From NCBI RefSeq assembly GCF_030151385.1, contig NZ_JASLDS010000053.1:1-64000 (forward strand): 64,000 nt of DNA, read 5' to 3'. A program made the translations under genes and the position numbers. The notes beneath the pieces are model-generated. The model worked only from the letters and a program-made list of their open reading frames with translations. It searched no databases and was not told the origin of the DNA. Shown here piece after piece: positions 33,371 to 42,105 of this stretch. The DNA is from Soonwooa sp. GTDB taxonomy: Bacteria > Bacteroidota > Bacteroidia > Flavobacteriales > Weeksellaceae. Position 1 is the first letter of the stretch; each line of letters begins with the position of its first letter.

Positions 33371-33452
33371 CAATGTCATTCAGAGCGAAGCGAAGAATCT
33401 CAAACACTTGATTCTCAGAGATTCCTCCTACGTCGGAATGACAAGCTTTGTT
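33371..33452 (+). repeat. REP-like inverted-repeat element, copy 2
   Basis: The element reads CAATGTCATTCAGAGCGAAG at its left end and ends with CGTCGGAATGACAAGC. Its two ends are imperfect inverted repeats. It is the reverse-oriented counterpart of 1721-1800, with similarity continuing into the AAGCTTTGTTTA flank. It lies in the 324-base gap before clpC; the rest of that gap holds only AT-rich leader sequence. Confidence 0.8.
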
Positions 33453-33608
33453 TAAAAAAATAACTTAGGCACAATTAGGATAATCATAAAAAATAATGTC
33501 AGAAAGTCCATTTTTTTAGAATGGTAACAAATTTGCAAATCAAAAAGTGTAAAATTCAATATTTTTTGTTGTAATTTTATTATAACCTTATTAACACGGA
33601 GATAAAAA

Positions 33609-36137
33609 ATGGATTATAAATTTTCAGATGGTTTGAATCGCGTGTTCAAACAAAGTAAAAACGAAGCAAGGCGTCTCCAAAGCGAGTTTCTAAACACCGA
33701 GCATTTTTTGTTAGGTATTATTAAAACAGAAAACTCTGCTAAAGAAATCCTTGAGGGTCTTAATGCAGACCTAACGCAAATCCGAAGAAAAATCGAAACG
33801 CTGAGCACAGCTAATAGTAATCCGTTTGTGAGCAATATGGGAAGTATGTCGCTGACCAAAATGGCTGACCAATCGGTAAAACGTTCTGAGCTAGAGTGTA
33901 GACAATACCAATCTTCTGAGATTAATACAGTGCATTTGTTATTGGGTATTCTTTATAAACAAGAAGATCCAACTTCACATATTTTGCAGGCTTATGATAT
34001 CGACTATGAGCGTGTCCAAACTGAATATCAAAAGATGTTGAAAAACACCGATCAGTTGCCACAAAATAGTGCTTATGACGATGATGAAGAGCGAGAAGAT
34101 TTTTCTCAAATGAAAAAGCCAACTGGTAATCTTGGTACTGGTAAAAGCAAAACGCCGACTTTGGATAATTTCGGACGAGATTTGACGTCTTTAGCAAAAG
34201 ATGGAAAGCTGGACCCAGTAATTGGTAGAGAAAAAGAAATCGAAAGAGTATCACAAATTCTTTCTCGCAGAAAGAAAAACAACCCACTTCTAATTGGTGA
34301 GCCTGGTGTTGGTAAGTCTGCTATTGCAGAAGGTCTAGCGCTTAGAATTCATCAGAAAAAAGTATCGCGTGTCCTTTATGGCAAACGTGTTATCACTTTG
34401 GATTTGGCAAGTTTGGTTGCGGGAACTAAATATCGTGGGCAGTTCGAAGAACGTATGAAAGCGATTATGACAGAGTTGGAGAAAAACCGTGACGTCATCC
34501 TTTTCATCGACGAGTTGCATACTATTGTTGGTGCAGGTAGTTCTACAGGAAGTTTGGATGCTTCTAACATGTTCAAACCAGCATTGGCACGTGGCGAAAT
34601 CCAAGTAATTGGTGCAACGACTTTGGACGAATATAGACAGTATATCGAAAAAGATGGTGCTTTAGAAAGACGTTTCCAAAAAGTTATGGTAGAGCCAACT
34701 TCTATCGAGGAAACAATCCAGATTTTGCATCAGATTAAAGATAAATACGAAGAACATCACAATGTACATTACAGCGACGAAGCGATTAATGCTTGTGTTA
34801 ATTTGACGGCGCGTTACATCACAGACCGTTTTTTACCAGACAAAGCGATTGATGCGATGGATGAAGCAGGTTCTCGTGTTTATATTAAAAACATGAAAGT
34901 TCCGACTGAGATTATCGATTTCGAAACTAAAATTGAGGAAGTTAAAGAGCACAAGCAACAGGCTGTTAAAAAGCAAGATTATCTTGAAGCTCGTAAACTT
35001 AAAGATGAAGAAGAACGTCTTCAAATCGAACTTAACCTTGCTCAGGAAAACTGGGACAAAGATGTTAAAGAGAAAAAAGAAGAGGTTACCGAAGAAAATG
35101 TTGCCGAAGTTGTATCGATGATGAGTGGCGTTCCTGTTACTAAAGTTGGTAAAAACGAATTGGACAAACTTTCTGCGATGGATGACAAACTTAACGGTAA
35201 AGTTATCGGTCAAGAAGAAGCTGTTAAAAAAGTGGTTAAAGCCATCCAACGTAACAGAGCTGGACTAAAAGATCCTAACAGACCAATCGGAACCTTTATT
35301 TTCTTAGGAACAACTGGTGTTGGTAAAACCGAATTAGCCAAAGTTATGGCACGCGAACTATTCGACTCTGACGATGCTTTGATCAGAATCGATATGAGTG
35401 AATATATGGAAAAATTCGCGGTGTCTAGATTGGTTGGTGCGCCTCCAGGATATGTTGGTTACGAAGAAGGTGGACAGTTGACAGAAGCTGTTAGACGTAA
35501 GCCTTATTCTGTAATTCTTTTGGATGAAATCGAAAAAGCGCATCCTGATGTATTCAATATTTTATTACAAATCTTGGATGAAGGTCACGTAACAGATAGT
35601 TTAGGTAGAAAAATTGACTTCCGTAACACGATTATCATTTTGACATCTAACATTGGTACTAGAGACCTTAAAGACTTTGGTGACGGTGTAGGATTTGGTA
35701 CTTCGGCGAAGAAAACGACCAGCGATGCTCGTGCTCGAGGAACAATCGAAAATGCTTTGAAGAAAGCTTTTGCACCAGAATTCTTGAACCGTATTGATGA
35801 CATTATTATCTTTAACTCTCTTGAGAAAGATGACATTAAGAAAATCATCGATCTTGAACTTAACAAATTGTATTCTAGAATCGAAAAGTTAGGTTACAAA
35901 GTTCAATTAACTGACGAAGCGCGTGACTTTATCGCAGAGAAAGGTTGGGACAAAGATTTTGGAGCACGTCCATTGAAACGTGCTATCCAAAAGTACATCG
36001 AAGATTTGCTAGCAGAAATGTTGGTTAACAAGCAGATGAAAGAAGGTCAATTGGTGACTCTTAGACTTAACGATGCTAAAGATGCATTGGAAAATGAAAC
36101 ACCAAAAAAAGAGCGTAAAAAAGAAAGCGCAGAATAA
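33609..36137 (+). CDS. clpC: ATP-dependent Clp protease ATP-binding subunit ClpC
   Basis: A Hsp100 unfoldase that feeds substrates to ClpP. The 842 residues contain two N-terminal Clp repeats (1-145) and the first AAA domain with Walker A GEPGVGKS (about 230-237). The UVR-like middle segment is EARKLKDEEERLQIELN (about 460-476). The second AAA domain has GTTGVGKT (about 567-574) and DEIEKAHPDVFN. The UVR module marks ClpC rather than ClpA or ClpB. ClpP is not in the window. A TTG and a TATTTTTTG sequence upstream (33533-33568) resemble a promoter but with a 24-base spacer. The 3' end is a shared palindromic terminator. Confidence 0.95.
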   Translation: MDYKFSDGLNRVFKQSKNEARRLQSEFLNTEHFLLGIIKTENSAKEILEGLNADLTQIRRKIETLSTANSNPFVSNMGSMSLTKMADQSVKRSELECRQYQSSEINTVHLLLGILYKQEDPTSHILQAYDIDYERVQTEYQKMLKNTDQLPQNSAYDDDEEREDFSQMKKPTGNLGTGKSKTPTLDNFGRDLTSLAKDGKLDPVIGREKEIERVSQILSRRKKNNPLLIGEPGVGKSAIAEGLALRIHQKKVSRVLYGKRVITLDLASLVAGTKYRGQFEERMKAIMTELEKNRDVILFIDELHTIVGAGSSTGSLDASNMFKPALARGEIQVIGATTLDEYRQYIEKDGALERRFQKVMVEPTSIEETIQILHQIKDKYEEHHNVHYSDEAINACVNLTARYITDRFLPDKAIDAMDEAGSRVYIKNMKVPTEIIDFETKIEEVKEHKQQAVKKQDYLEARKLKDEEERLQIELNLAQENWDKDVKEKKEEVTEENVAEVVSMMSGVPVTKVGKNELDKLSAMDDKLNGKVIGQEEAVKKVVKAIQRNRAGLKDPNRPIGTFIFLGTTGVGKTELAKVMARELFDSDDALIRIDMSEYMEKFAVSRLVGAPPGYVGYEEGGQLTEAVRRKPYSVILLDEIEKAHPDVFNILLQILDEGHVTDSLGRKIDFRNTIIILTSNIGTRDLKDFGDGVGFGTSAKKTTSDARARGTIENALKKAFAPEFLNRIDDIIIFNSLEKDDIKKIIDLELNKLYSRIEKLGYKVQLTDEARDFIAEKGWDKDFGARPLKRAIQKYIEDLLAEMLVNKQMKEGQLVTLRLNDAKDALENETPKKERKKESAE

Positions 36138-36154
36138 TATTATTCTTATAAATA

Positions 36155-36186
36155 AAAACGGGCATCCAAATTTGGATGCCCGTTTT
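36155..36186. terminator. Bidirectional intrinsic terminator after clpC
   Basis: AAAACGGGCATCCAAA pairs with TTTGGATGCCCGTTTT in a perfect 16-base palindrome arm. It lies between the convergent clpC and M48 protease genes and can serve both. Confidence 0.9.
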
Positions 36187-36210
36187 CTATTGTTTATAAT
36201 TTCGTTTTAA

Positions 36211-37014
36211 TTACTTACCGCCTGCTGCTTTGTAATACTCTAAAGCTTGAGGCATTTCTGCATTAATGTCTGCAATTCTACTTTGTGGATTCGGGTGAGT
36301 TGACAAGAACTGAGGAACAGAACCACCAGTAGATGCTGCTTCCATTCTTTGCCAGAAAGTTGGTGCTGTTCTTGGATCGTAGCCAGCCATCGCCATTAAC
36401 ATTAGTCCCATTTTATCAGCTTCTAACTCTTGTTTTCTACCATAAGCCAATAATCCTACTTGTGCTCCTACAGGATAAACTTGTTGAAAAATGCTTGCCC
36501 ATTGTGCATTGTTGATAGAACTTCCCAAAATAGAACCTCCATATTGCGCGATCATCGCTTGAGAAATACGCTCGTTACCGTGTCCTGCTAAGGCATGAGA
36601 AATCTCGTGACCCAAAACAACTGCTAGCCCAGCATCATCTTTAGTAACGGGAAGGATTCCAGAATATACAGCTACTTTTCCTCCTGGCATACACCAAGCA
36701 TTAAGTTGTGGATCTTGTAATAGATTGAACTCCCAATTATAATTTGCTAAATCCGATTGTCTACCAATACTGGTATAATACTTTTCAGCTGCTTGTTTAA
36801 TACGATTTCCGACAGTTTTTACACGATTAGCATCCGCAGTCCCAGTAATCACTTTTGCCGACAATAAAGTCGTTTTGTATTCTTGAGCTGCCATTGTAGC
36901 AATCTCAGAATTATTTGCAAACTGTAACGACGATCTACCAGTTACGGGATTCGTTACGCAGGCAATTAATGACATCGAAATTGCCCCTATTCCTAATATT
37001 TTTGTTACTTTCAT
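36211..37014 (-). CDS. M48 family metallopeptidase (lipoprotein)
   Basis: A 267-residue zinc protease with a lipoprotein-like start (SMSLIACVTNP, Cys near residue 19). The active-site HEISH motif is at residues 136-140, followed by ALAGHGNERI. The third zinc ligand is in the glutamate helix of QELEADKMGLML (about 190-201). It resembles the YcaL/LoiP group of small envelope proteases that degrade misfolded outer-membrane proteins. It is a single gene sharing the clpC terminator. The envelope location is supported by the signal. Confidence 0.9.
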   Translation of the reverse strand: MKVTKILGIGAISMSLIACVTNPVTGRSSLQFANNSEIATMAAQEYKTTLLSAKVITGTADANRVKTVGNRIKQAAEKYYTSIGRQSDLANYNWEFNLLQDPQLNAWCMPGGKVAVYSGILPVTKDDAGLAVVLGHEISHALAGHGNERISQAMIAQYGGSILGSSINNAQWASIFQQVYPVGAQVGLLAYGRKQELEADKMGLMLMAMAGYDPRTAPTFWQRMEAASTGGSVPQFLSTHPNPQSRIADINAEMPQALEYYKAAGGK

Positions 37015-37089
37015 AGTTTAGGATTTTATAAATATTCTCCAATTAACAACTTTTATTCCAATTATCTAAATTCGAATCTCAATTAGCAT

Positions 37090-37097
37090 TAATTTTG
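37090..37097 (+). promoter_or_regulatory. -7 element upstream of the DUF4251 gene
   Basis: TAATTTTG, an exact TAnnTTTG match 24 bases before the ATG at 37122. No clear -33 element. It lies inside the longer open frame to 37095, supporting the inner start. Confidence 0.45.
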
Positions 37098-37121
37098 CTT
37101 TATCTTCAACAAAATTTAATT

Positions 37122-37649
37122 ATGAAAAAGTTTAGTTTAATCATATTTTGCCTCGGTTTGTTATCATTAAGTTCTTGTGCTACACAAAACTATATGGAAC
37201 CTACGGCAGTTAATACAGTAGTTGGCAAATCAGAATTTTCGTTCCATGCAAAATCTGCATTGCCAACCAACATAGACGTCATTAATGTGATGAACTCTAT
37301 GCCTGGAGGAAGTTCTTCAAGAATAACAAACTTGGATAGCGGTTATGGATTTGATCTAAAATCGGACAAATTAGAAGTAACACTACCCTATTTTGGAAGA
37401 TTGTACAATGCTAGCTATGGCGACATCAACAAAAACTCTTTTCGATTTGAGTCAAAAGATTTCCGAGTGTCAAAAACGCAAAACAAAAAGGGTAATTGGG
37501 TTGTAACGATTAATATCAATGACCAATCGAATATGCCTACTTTTATTTTGGAAGTATACAAAAACGGAAGTGCATTTTTATCGATTAGTGCTAATGACAG
37601 ACAACCAATTAGTTACGATGGATACATCTCTAATTTACTCACGAAATAG
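37122..37649 (+). CDS. DUF4251 family lipoprotein
   Basis: A 175-residue lipoprotein (LLSLSSCATQNY, Cys near residue 19). The longer frame starts 9 codons earlier but has no reason to be used. The body fits DUF4251: FSFHAKSALPTNIDVINVM (about 38-56), the LPYFGRLYNASYG segment (about 87-99), and a final strand with SISANDRQPISYDGYI (about 153-168). The family is uncharacterised and common in this phylum. It has a -7 element 24 bases upstream. It is alone and plus-strand; nothing near suggests a pathway. Confidence 0.8.
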   Translation: MKKFSLIIFCLGLLSLSSCATQNYMEPTAVNTVVGKSEFSFHAKSALPTNIDVINVMNSMPGGSSSRITNLDSGYGFDLKSDKLEVTLPYFGRLYNASYGDINKNSFRFESKDFRVSKTQNKKGNWVVTININDQSNMPTFILEVYKNGSAFLSISANDRQPISYDGYISNLLTK

Positions 37650-37679
37650 AATTCAAATCAAACTGCTTGAAGTAAAATT

Positions 37680-37733
37680 CGTCAATTCGAGTGATTTTGA
37701 AAAAAGTCAATTTTGAAAATTGTATCGAGAATA
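37680..37733. repeat. Solitary hairpin-like intergenic element
   Basis: The stretch between the DUF4251 gene and MeaB contains TCGTCAATTCGAGTGATTTT followed by a segment ending AAAATTGTATCGAGAATA. The two ends are weakly complementary around TCGAG/CTCGA. I recall the same word pair as an intergenic hairpin repeat in flavobacteria. Only one copy is seen here, so the family assignment is from memory and needs a genome search. Confidence 0.35.
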
Positions 37734-37741
37734 GAATTTTA

Positions 37742-38728
37742 TTAAGACTTCAACAATTTATTAACAAACTCACGTGCTTCAGAACTTGGATTAGCCAACA
37801 ATTCTGAAGCATTTTTTTTATGTTCATTAAAAGCTTCATCCAATTGTTGATCCTTTTTAGTTTGTTCTAAAATATAAGCCTGAACCCAATATTGAAAACG
37901 TTTTTCACCCTGTAATTTTCGAACTTCTTCAAAACGGCCACTTGATTTTTTCAAAGAAATAAAATCATCAATTTTTTCGTAAACATTTTCTAAACCTTGA
38001 TGATTAAGCGCCGAACCAAGCAAAATAGGAACTTTCCAATCTTTCTCTTTTGGTGGCATAAATTGAAGTGCGCGCGTCAATTCCAGCTTTGTATTTTTGG
38101 CTTGCTGAAGATTTTCTTCCGACACTTTATTAATGAAAATAAGGTCTACCATTTCCATAATGCCACGCTTGATGCCTTGCAACTCGTCGCCACCACCAAT
38201 AATTTTTAGAAACAAAAAAACATCGGAAATATCGGCAACCAAAACTTCACTCTGCCCTACGCCAACGGTTTCTATCAGGATATAATCATAACCAGCAGCT
38301 TCACAAATTAACATCGTTTCAAAAGTTGCATTGGCAACACCACCCAAAAATCCAGAACTTGGACTTGGACGGATAAAAGCATTCGGATCTTTAGCAAGGT
38401 CTTCCATTCTGGTTTTATCACCGAGAATACTTCCTTTGTTAATCGCCGAACTTGGATCAATTGCAAGCACCGCAACTTTCTTTCCGTTCTTGATGGCGAG
38501 TTGTCCGAAGCTTTCTATAAAAGTAGACTTGCCAGCTCCCGGAACGCCTGTAATCCCAACTCGAATTGATTTTCCTGTGAAGGGCATAATCGCTTTAAGA
38601 AGTTTTTCGGCTTTTTCGCGATGTTCCAACTTTTTACTCTCAACCAAAGTGATCGCCTTAGCAATCAACCTCTTATCACCAGACTGTATACCTTCAACTA
38701 AAGTTTCTAAGGATATTTCAACGCTCAT
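37742..38728 (-). CDS. meaB: Methylmalonyl-CoA mutase-associated GTPase MeaB
   Basis: This G3E-family GTPase protects and reloads cobalamin in methylmalonyl-CoA mutase. The 328 residues contain Walker A GVPGAGKS at 61-68, the AIDPSSAINKGSILGDKTRM stretch (about 94-113), the switch-like ILIETVGVGQSE (about 150-161), and the base-binding FINKV near 200. The mutase large-subunit gene lies about 0.9 kb upstream on the same strand. Two small lipoprotein genes on the other strand separate them, so they are not in one operon. Confidence 0.95.
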   Translation of the reverse strand: MSVEISLETLVEGIQSGDKRLIAKAITLVESKKLEHREKAEKLLKAIMPFTGKSIRVGITGVPGAGKSTFIESFGQLAIKNGKKVAVLAIDPSSAINKGSILGDKTRMEDLAKDPNAFIRPSPSSGFLGGVANATFETMLICEAAGYDYILIETVGVGQSEVLVADISDVFLFLKIIGGGDELQGIKRGIMEMVDLIFINKVSEENLQQAKNTKLELTRALQFMPPKEKDWKVPILLGSALNHQGLENVYEKIDDFISLKKSSGRFEEVRKLQGEKRFQYWVQAYILEQTKKDQQLDEAFNEHKKNASELLANPSSEAREFVNKLLKS

Positions 38729-38789
38729 CTTGAGAATTTGGAATGTTTATAAATTGTTTTTAAATCGGAGTCGTTTCAGTTTTAATTTA

Positions 38790-38797
38790 TAAATTTG
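38790..38797 (+). promoter_or_regulatory. -7 element upstream of the cytochrome-like lipoprotein
   Basis: TAAATTTG, an exact TAnnTTTG match 23 bases before the ATG at 38821. No standard -33 TTG is at the right distance. Confidence 0.45.
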
Positions 38798-38820
38798 AAA
38801 TAACTCAAAGATCAAAAATA

Positions 38821-39114
38821 ATGAAAAAATACCTATATACCGCTGTTTTTGCTTTGACTTTGGTTTATTCTTGTACCTCAAGAAATACTGCAAATAGCGA
38901 AGGAAGTTCTTACGGCATTACCAAAGAACAAATGACAACAGCGAAAACATTGTATGACGCAAGATGTGGGAAATGCCACGATTTGCCAGCAACAACGGAT
39001 CATACTGCTAGCGAATGGAGACCGATTATGGAAAGAATGGCTCCTAAAGCGAAACTAAGCGCAGAAGAAGGAACTTGGTTATTGGCTTATGTAAGTGCCA
39101 ACGCAAAAAACTAA
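38821..39114 (+). CDS. Single-haem cytochrome c-like lipoprotein
   Basis: A 97-residue protein with a lipobox (LVYSC, Cys near 18) and a c-type haem site CGKCH at about residues 57-61. A Met-rich helix follows (RPIMERMAPKAKLS, about 75-88), where a methionine could be the axial ligand. It would be a lipid-anchored electron carrier in the periplasm or at the outer membrane. It stands alone with its own terminator (39144-39175). No respiratory genes are nearby. The CxxCH site is certain; the redox partner is unknown. Confidence 0.8.
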   Translation: MKKYLYTAVFALTLVYSCTSRNTANSEGSSYGITKEQMTTAKTLYDARCGKCHDLPATTDHTASEWRPIMERMAPKAKLSAEEGTWLLAYVSANAKN

Positions 39115-39143
39115 ACCCAATCACATTTTTATATTAAACAAGG

Positions 39144-39175
39144 CGCGCTTTTCATAAATGAAAAGCGCGTTTTTT
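39144..39175 (+). terminator. Intrinsic terminator after the cytochrome-like gene
   Basis: CGCGCTTTTCAT pairs with ATGAAAAGCGCG over 12 pairs with an AA-type loop, followed by T6. It lies just upstream of the next plus-strand gene, so that gene needs its own promoter or read-through. Confidence 0.85.
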
Positions 39176-39199
39176 ATTATATTTGAAAAAACGCTTCTT

Positions 39200-39601
39200 A
39201 TGAAAAAAATTCTTTTTGGCTTTGTCATTTTAAGTATTGTCGCTTGTAAAAAAGAAAACTCAACGACAATTAGCGCGACCAAACAAGATGTCAAATCTTG
39301 TAAATCATCCGATTTTGAAAAGAAAATTTTAGAACTTGATGAAATAAAAACACAAGCAAAATATCTCGATTCTTTGACACAAGGTAAAGGAAGAATTGCC
39401 TTTATGGTGGATAGTACAAAGGCTGATAACAATTGGGACTACTCTATTTCTGTTGGATATAATGGACCAGAAAGATTCGAAACCTATCATATTTTTGAAG
39501 CATCAAGCAACTTATGTGATTCGTTAAAAATAATTGATGCGGTTAGTGGCGAAACGATACCAGTAAAGAAATGGCAAGCCGAAAAAACTTTAGATAAATA
39601 A
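39200..39601 (+). CDS. Putative lipoprotein of unknown function
   Basis: A 133-residue protein with a type II signal (LFGFVILSIVACKK, Cys near residue 15). The longer frame runs through the terminator and was not used. The body is a small mixed fold with KYLDSLTQGKGRIAFMVDST (about 54-73) and a Cys-containing EASSNLCDSL. No family is recognised. It is separated from the preceding gene by a strong terminator, and convergent with the mutase gene with a hairpin between. Confidence 0.5.
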   Translation: MKKILFGFVILSIVACKKENSTTISATKQDVKSCKSSDFEKKILELDEIKTQAKYLDSLTQGKGRIAFMVDSTKADNNWDYSISVGYNGPERFETYHIFEASSNLCDSLKIIDAVSGETIPVKKWQAEKTLDK

Positions 39602-39603
39602 AA

Positions 39604-39631
39604 AAAATCTTCAGGGATTCCTGAAGATTTT
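39604..39631. terminator. Bidirectional intrinsic terminator
   Basis: AAAATCTTCAGG (39604-39615) pairs with CCTGAAGATTTT (39620-39631) around GATT. It lies between a plus-strand lipoprotein gene and the minus-strand mutase gene, and the flanking A/T tracts suit both. Confidence 0.85.
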
Positions 39632-39657
39632 CTTTTCAATATATTTAATAAACGTGA

Positions 39658-41778
39658 TTATTTAACCAACATTTTTTCTAAAATTTCTACGGCACATTTT
39701 GGAAGATTGGTACCAGGACCAAAAATGTGGTCAGCGCCATTAGCATACAAAAATTCGTAATCTTGTTGTGGAATAACACCGCCAACAACCACTGTAATAT
39801 CTTCTGCACCGAGTTTCTTCAATTCTTCAACAACTTGTGGCACAAGGGTTTTGTGTCCCGCAGCTAAAGAAGAAACACCTAAAATATGAATGTCATTTTC
39901 GATGGCTTGTTTTGCAACCTCTTCTGGCGTTTGGAACAATGGCGCAACATCCACGTCAAATCCCATATCCGCAAAAGCTGTCGCAACAACTTTGGCGCCA
40001 CGGTCGTGTCCGTCCTGCCCCATTTTTGCCACCATAATTCTTGGACGACGTCCTTCTTCCTCTTCGAATTTTTCGGTTAATTTTACCGCTTTATCGAAGT
40101 ATTCATTTTTACCTGCATTCATAGCATATACACCAGAAATAGTTTTGATATTGGCTTTATAACGACCAAAGCTTTCTTCCATCGCATCCGACATTTCGCC
40201 CAAAGTAACACGACGACGCGCTGCTTCGATACACAAAGCTAAAAGATTACCTTCCGTTGTTTTTGCAGATTGACGAATTTGATTCAAGATATCTTCAACA
40301 GCTGCATTATCACGCGTTGCTTTGATGTTGTTAAGTCTTTCGATTTGCTTTTGACGAACCACAGAATTATCAATATCCAGAATTTCAATATCTTCTTGTT
40401 TTAACAGAGATTTAAACGAGTTAACACCAATGATAAACTCTTCCCCACTGTCAATTTTAGCTTGTTTAATTGCCGCAGCTTCCTCGATTCTCATCTTTGG
40501 AATACCTGCTTCAATCGCTTTTGTCATCCCGCCTTCTTTCTCAACCTCATCGATGTACTTCATCGCTTCTTCAATCATCTGTTGCGTCAAAGCTTCCACC
40601 AAATCTGAGCCACCCATTGGGTCAACAACATTGCAAATACCGCTTTCTTGTTGCAGAATAATCTGTGTATTTCTCGCAATTTTCGCCGAATAATCTGTTG
40701 GTAACGCAATCGCTTCATCCAAAGCATTCGTGTGCAAAGACTGCGTTCCGCCTAAAGCCGATGACAAAGCTTCAATAGCAGTTCTTGTAATATTGTTAAA
40801 TGGCTCCTGCTCTGTCAAACTCCATCCAGAAGTCTGCGAGTGCGTTCTTAGAGCCAAAGATTTTTGATTTTGAGGATTGAACTGTGTTAAAAGATTTGCC
40901 CAAATATAACGCGCTGCACGCATTTTGGCGATTTCCATAAAGTGATTCATCCCAATTGCCCAGAAAAATGACAAACGTGGCGCAAAATCATCGACATTCA
41001 TCCCAGCTTTTATTCCCGTTCTAACATATTCTAGACCATCAGCAAGCGTATAAGCCATTTCTAAAACTGGCGTTGCACCAGCTTCCTGCATGTGATAACC
41101 AGAAATTGAAATCGAATTAAACTTAGGAATATTTTTAGAAGTGTATTCAAAAATATCAGCGATAATCTTCATGGACGGCGTTGGTGGATATATGTAAGTA
41201 TTACGCACCATAAATTCCTTAAGAATATCATTTTGAATCGTACCAGAAAGCAAATCTTGAGAAACGCCTTGCTCTTCCGCCGCAACAATATAGAATGATA
41301 AAATCGGCAAAACCGCACCATTCATCGTCATCGAAACGGATATCTGATCCAATGGAATCTCGTTGAACAAAATCTTCATATCCTCCACCGAGTCGATTGC
41401 AACGCCAGCTTTACCAACATCACCAACCACTCTTGGATGGTCAGAATCATAACCTCTATGCGTCGCCAAATCAAATGCTACCGACAATCCCTTTTGCCCA
41501 GCCGCCAAGTTTCTTCTATAAAAAGCATTCGATTCTTCCGCTGTTGAAAACCCTGCATATTGACGAATGGTCCAAGGTTTCTGAACATACATTGTCGAAT
41601 AAGGTCCACGCAAATAAGGTGCAATCCCTGCAGAATATGATTTTTCTGTTAAGTATTGAGAATCAGAAGCGGTGTACGAAGACTTTAATTGAAGTCCATC
41701 TTTTTCGAAATAATAGATTTCTGGCTCGGTATATTGAATATTAAAATCAGGCTTTGTCGCCTTTATGGCTTGTCGCAT
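39658..41778 (-). CDS. scpA: Methylmalonyl-CoA mutase, large (catalytic) subunit
   Basis: This enzyme interconverts succinyl-CoA and methylmalonyl-CoA with adenosylcobalamin. Of the 706 residues, 1-560 form the TIM-barrel acyl-CoA domain (for example [20 protein letters not shown] near 73-92). Residues 575-706 form the cobalamin-binding domain, with DGHDRG at about 587-592 giving the lower axial His, and later GVSSLAAGH. The MutA-type small subunit is not adjacent, unlike the common arrangement. MeaB is 0.9 kb downstream on the same strand, not directly coupled. The name mutB is also used for this gene. Confidence 0.95.
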   Translation of the reverse strand: MRQAIKATKPDFNIQYTEPEIYYFEKDGLQLKSSYTASDSQYLTEKSYSAGIAPYLRGPYSTMYVQKPWTIRQYAGFSTAEESNAFYRRNLAAGQKGLSVAFDLATHRGYDSDHPRVVGDVGKAGVAIDSVEDMKILFNEIPLDQISVSMTMNGAVLPILSFYIVAAEEQGVSQDLLSGTIQNDILKEFMVRNTYIYPPTPSMKIIADIFEYTSKNIPKFNSISISGYHMQEAGATPVLEMAYTLADGLEYVRTGIKAGMNVDDFAPRLSFFWAIGMNHFMEIAKMRAARYIWANLLTQFNPQNQKSLALRTHSQTSGWSLTEQEPFNNITRTAIEALSSALGGTQSLHTNALDEAIALPTDYSAKIARNTQIILQQESGICNVVDPMGGSDLVEALTQQMIEEAMKYIDEVEKEGGMTKAIEAGIPKMRIEEAAAIKQAKIDSGEEFIIGVNSFKSLLKQEDIEILDIDNSVVRQKQIERLNNIKATRDNAAVEDILNQIRQSAKTTEGNLLALCIEAARRRVTLGEMSDAMEESFGRYKANIKTISGVYAMNAGKNEYFDKAVKLTEKFEEEEGRRPRIMVAKMGQDGHDRGAKVVATAFADMGFDVDVAPLFQTPEEVAKQAIENDIHILGVSSLAAGHKTLVPQVVEELKKLGAEDITVVVGGVIPQQDYEFLYANGADHIFGPGTNLPKCAVEILEKMLVK

Positions 41779-41863
41779 AATGGGATTTTTATCTCTGTAA
41801 ATTTACAACTTTTAAGGGACTTTATCTTAGAATAAAGCCTCAATATAGAATTTTGAACTAAAA

Positions 41864-42094
41864 TTATTCGTTGTCATCATGCTTATAAAAATCTTCCAAA
41901 AGTTGTTTTGCAGCGTCTAGATTTTCTTCAGCAACCTTCATCTGAACACCGCCAGAAGTCAAGTTGAAAAGATTATAAGTATTTGCCAACACATTTCCGA
42001 ACACAAAACATTCGACGTCATTGGCTTCCAAAAAAGCCTTTATCATTTGGGCTTCAGGTTCTGTATTAAAAACTTTTAGCGTTACAAGTTCCAT
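41864..42094 (-). CDS. DUF2007 domain protein
   Basis: A 76-residue soluble protein with the DUF2007 pattern: LVTLKVFNTEPEAQMIKAFL (about 3-22), then a variable loop and a terminal GGVQMKVAEENLDAAKQLL (about 48-66). Such ACT-like small domains often bind a partner or ligand, but none is identified. It is 11 bases after the TSUP transporter gene, hence probably co-transcribed. It ends 85 bases before the mutase start. Confidence 0.8.
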   Translation of the reverse strand: MELVTLKVFNTEPEAQMIKAFLEANDVECFVFGNVLANTYNLFNLTSGGVQMKVAEENLDAAKQLLEDFYKHDDNE

Positions 42095-42105
42095 TTATTT
42101 ATAAT

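Noticed and set aside
33533..33568. A full promoter for clpC
   Set aside because: TTG and TATTTTTTG are 24 bases apart and the -7 has an extra T, so I keep this only as a weak possibility in the clpC entry.
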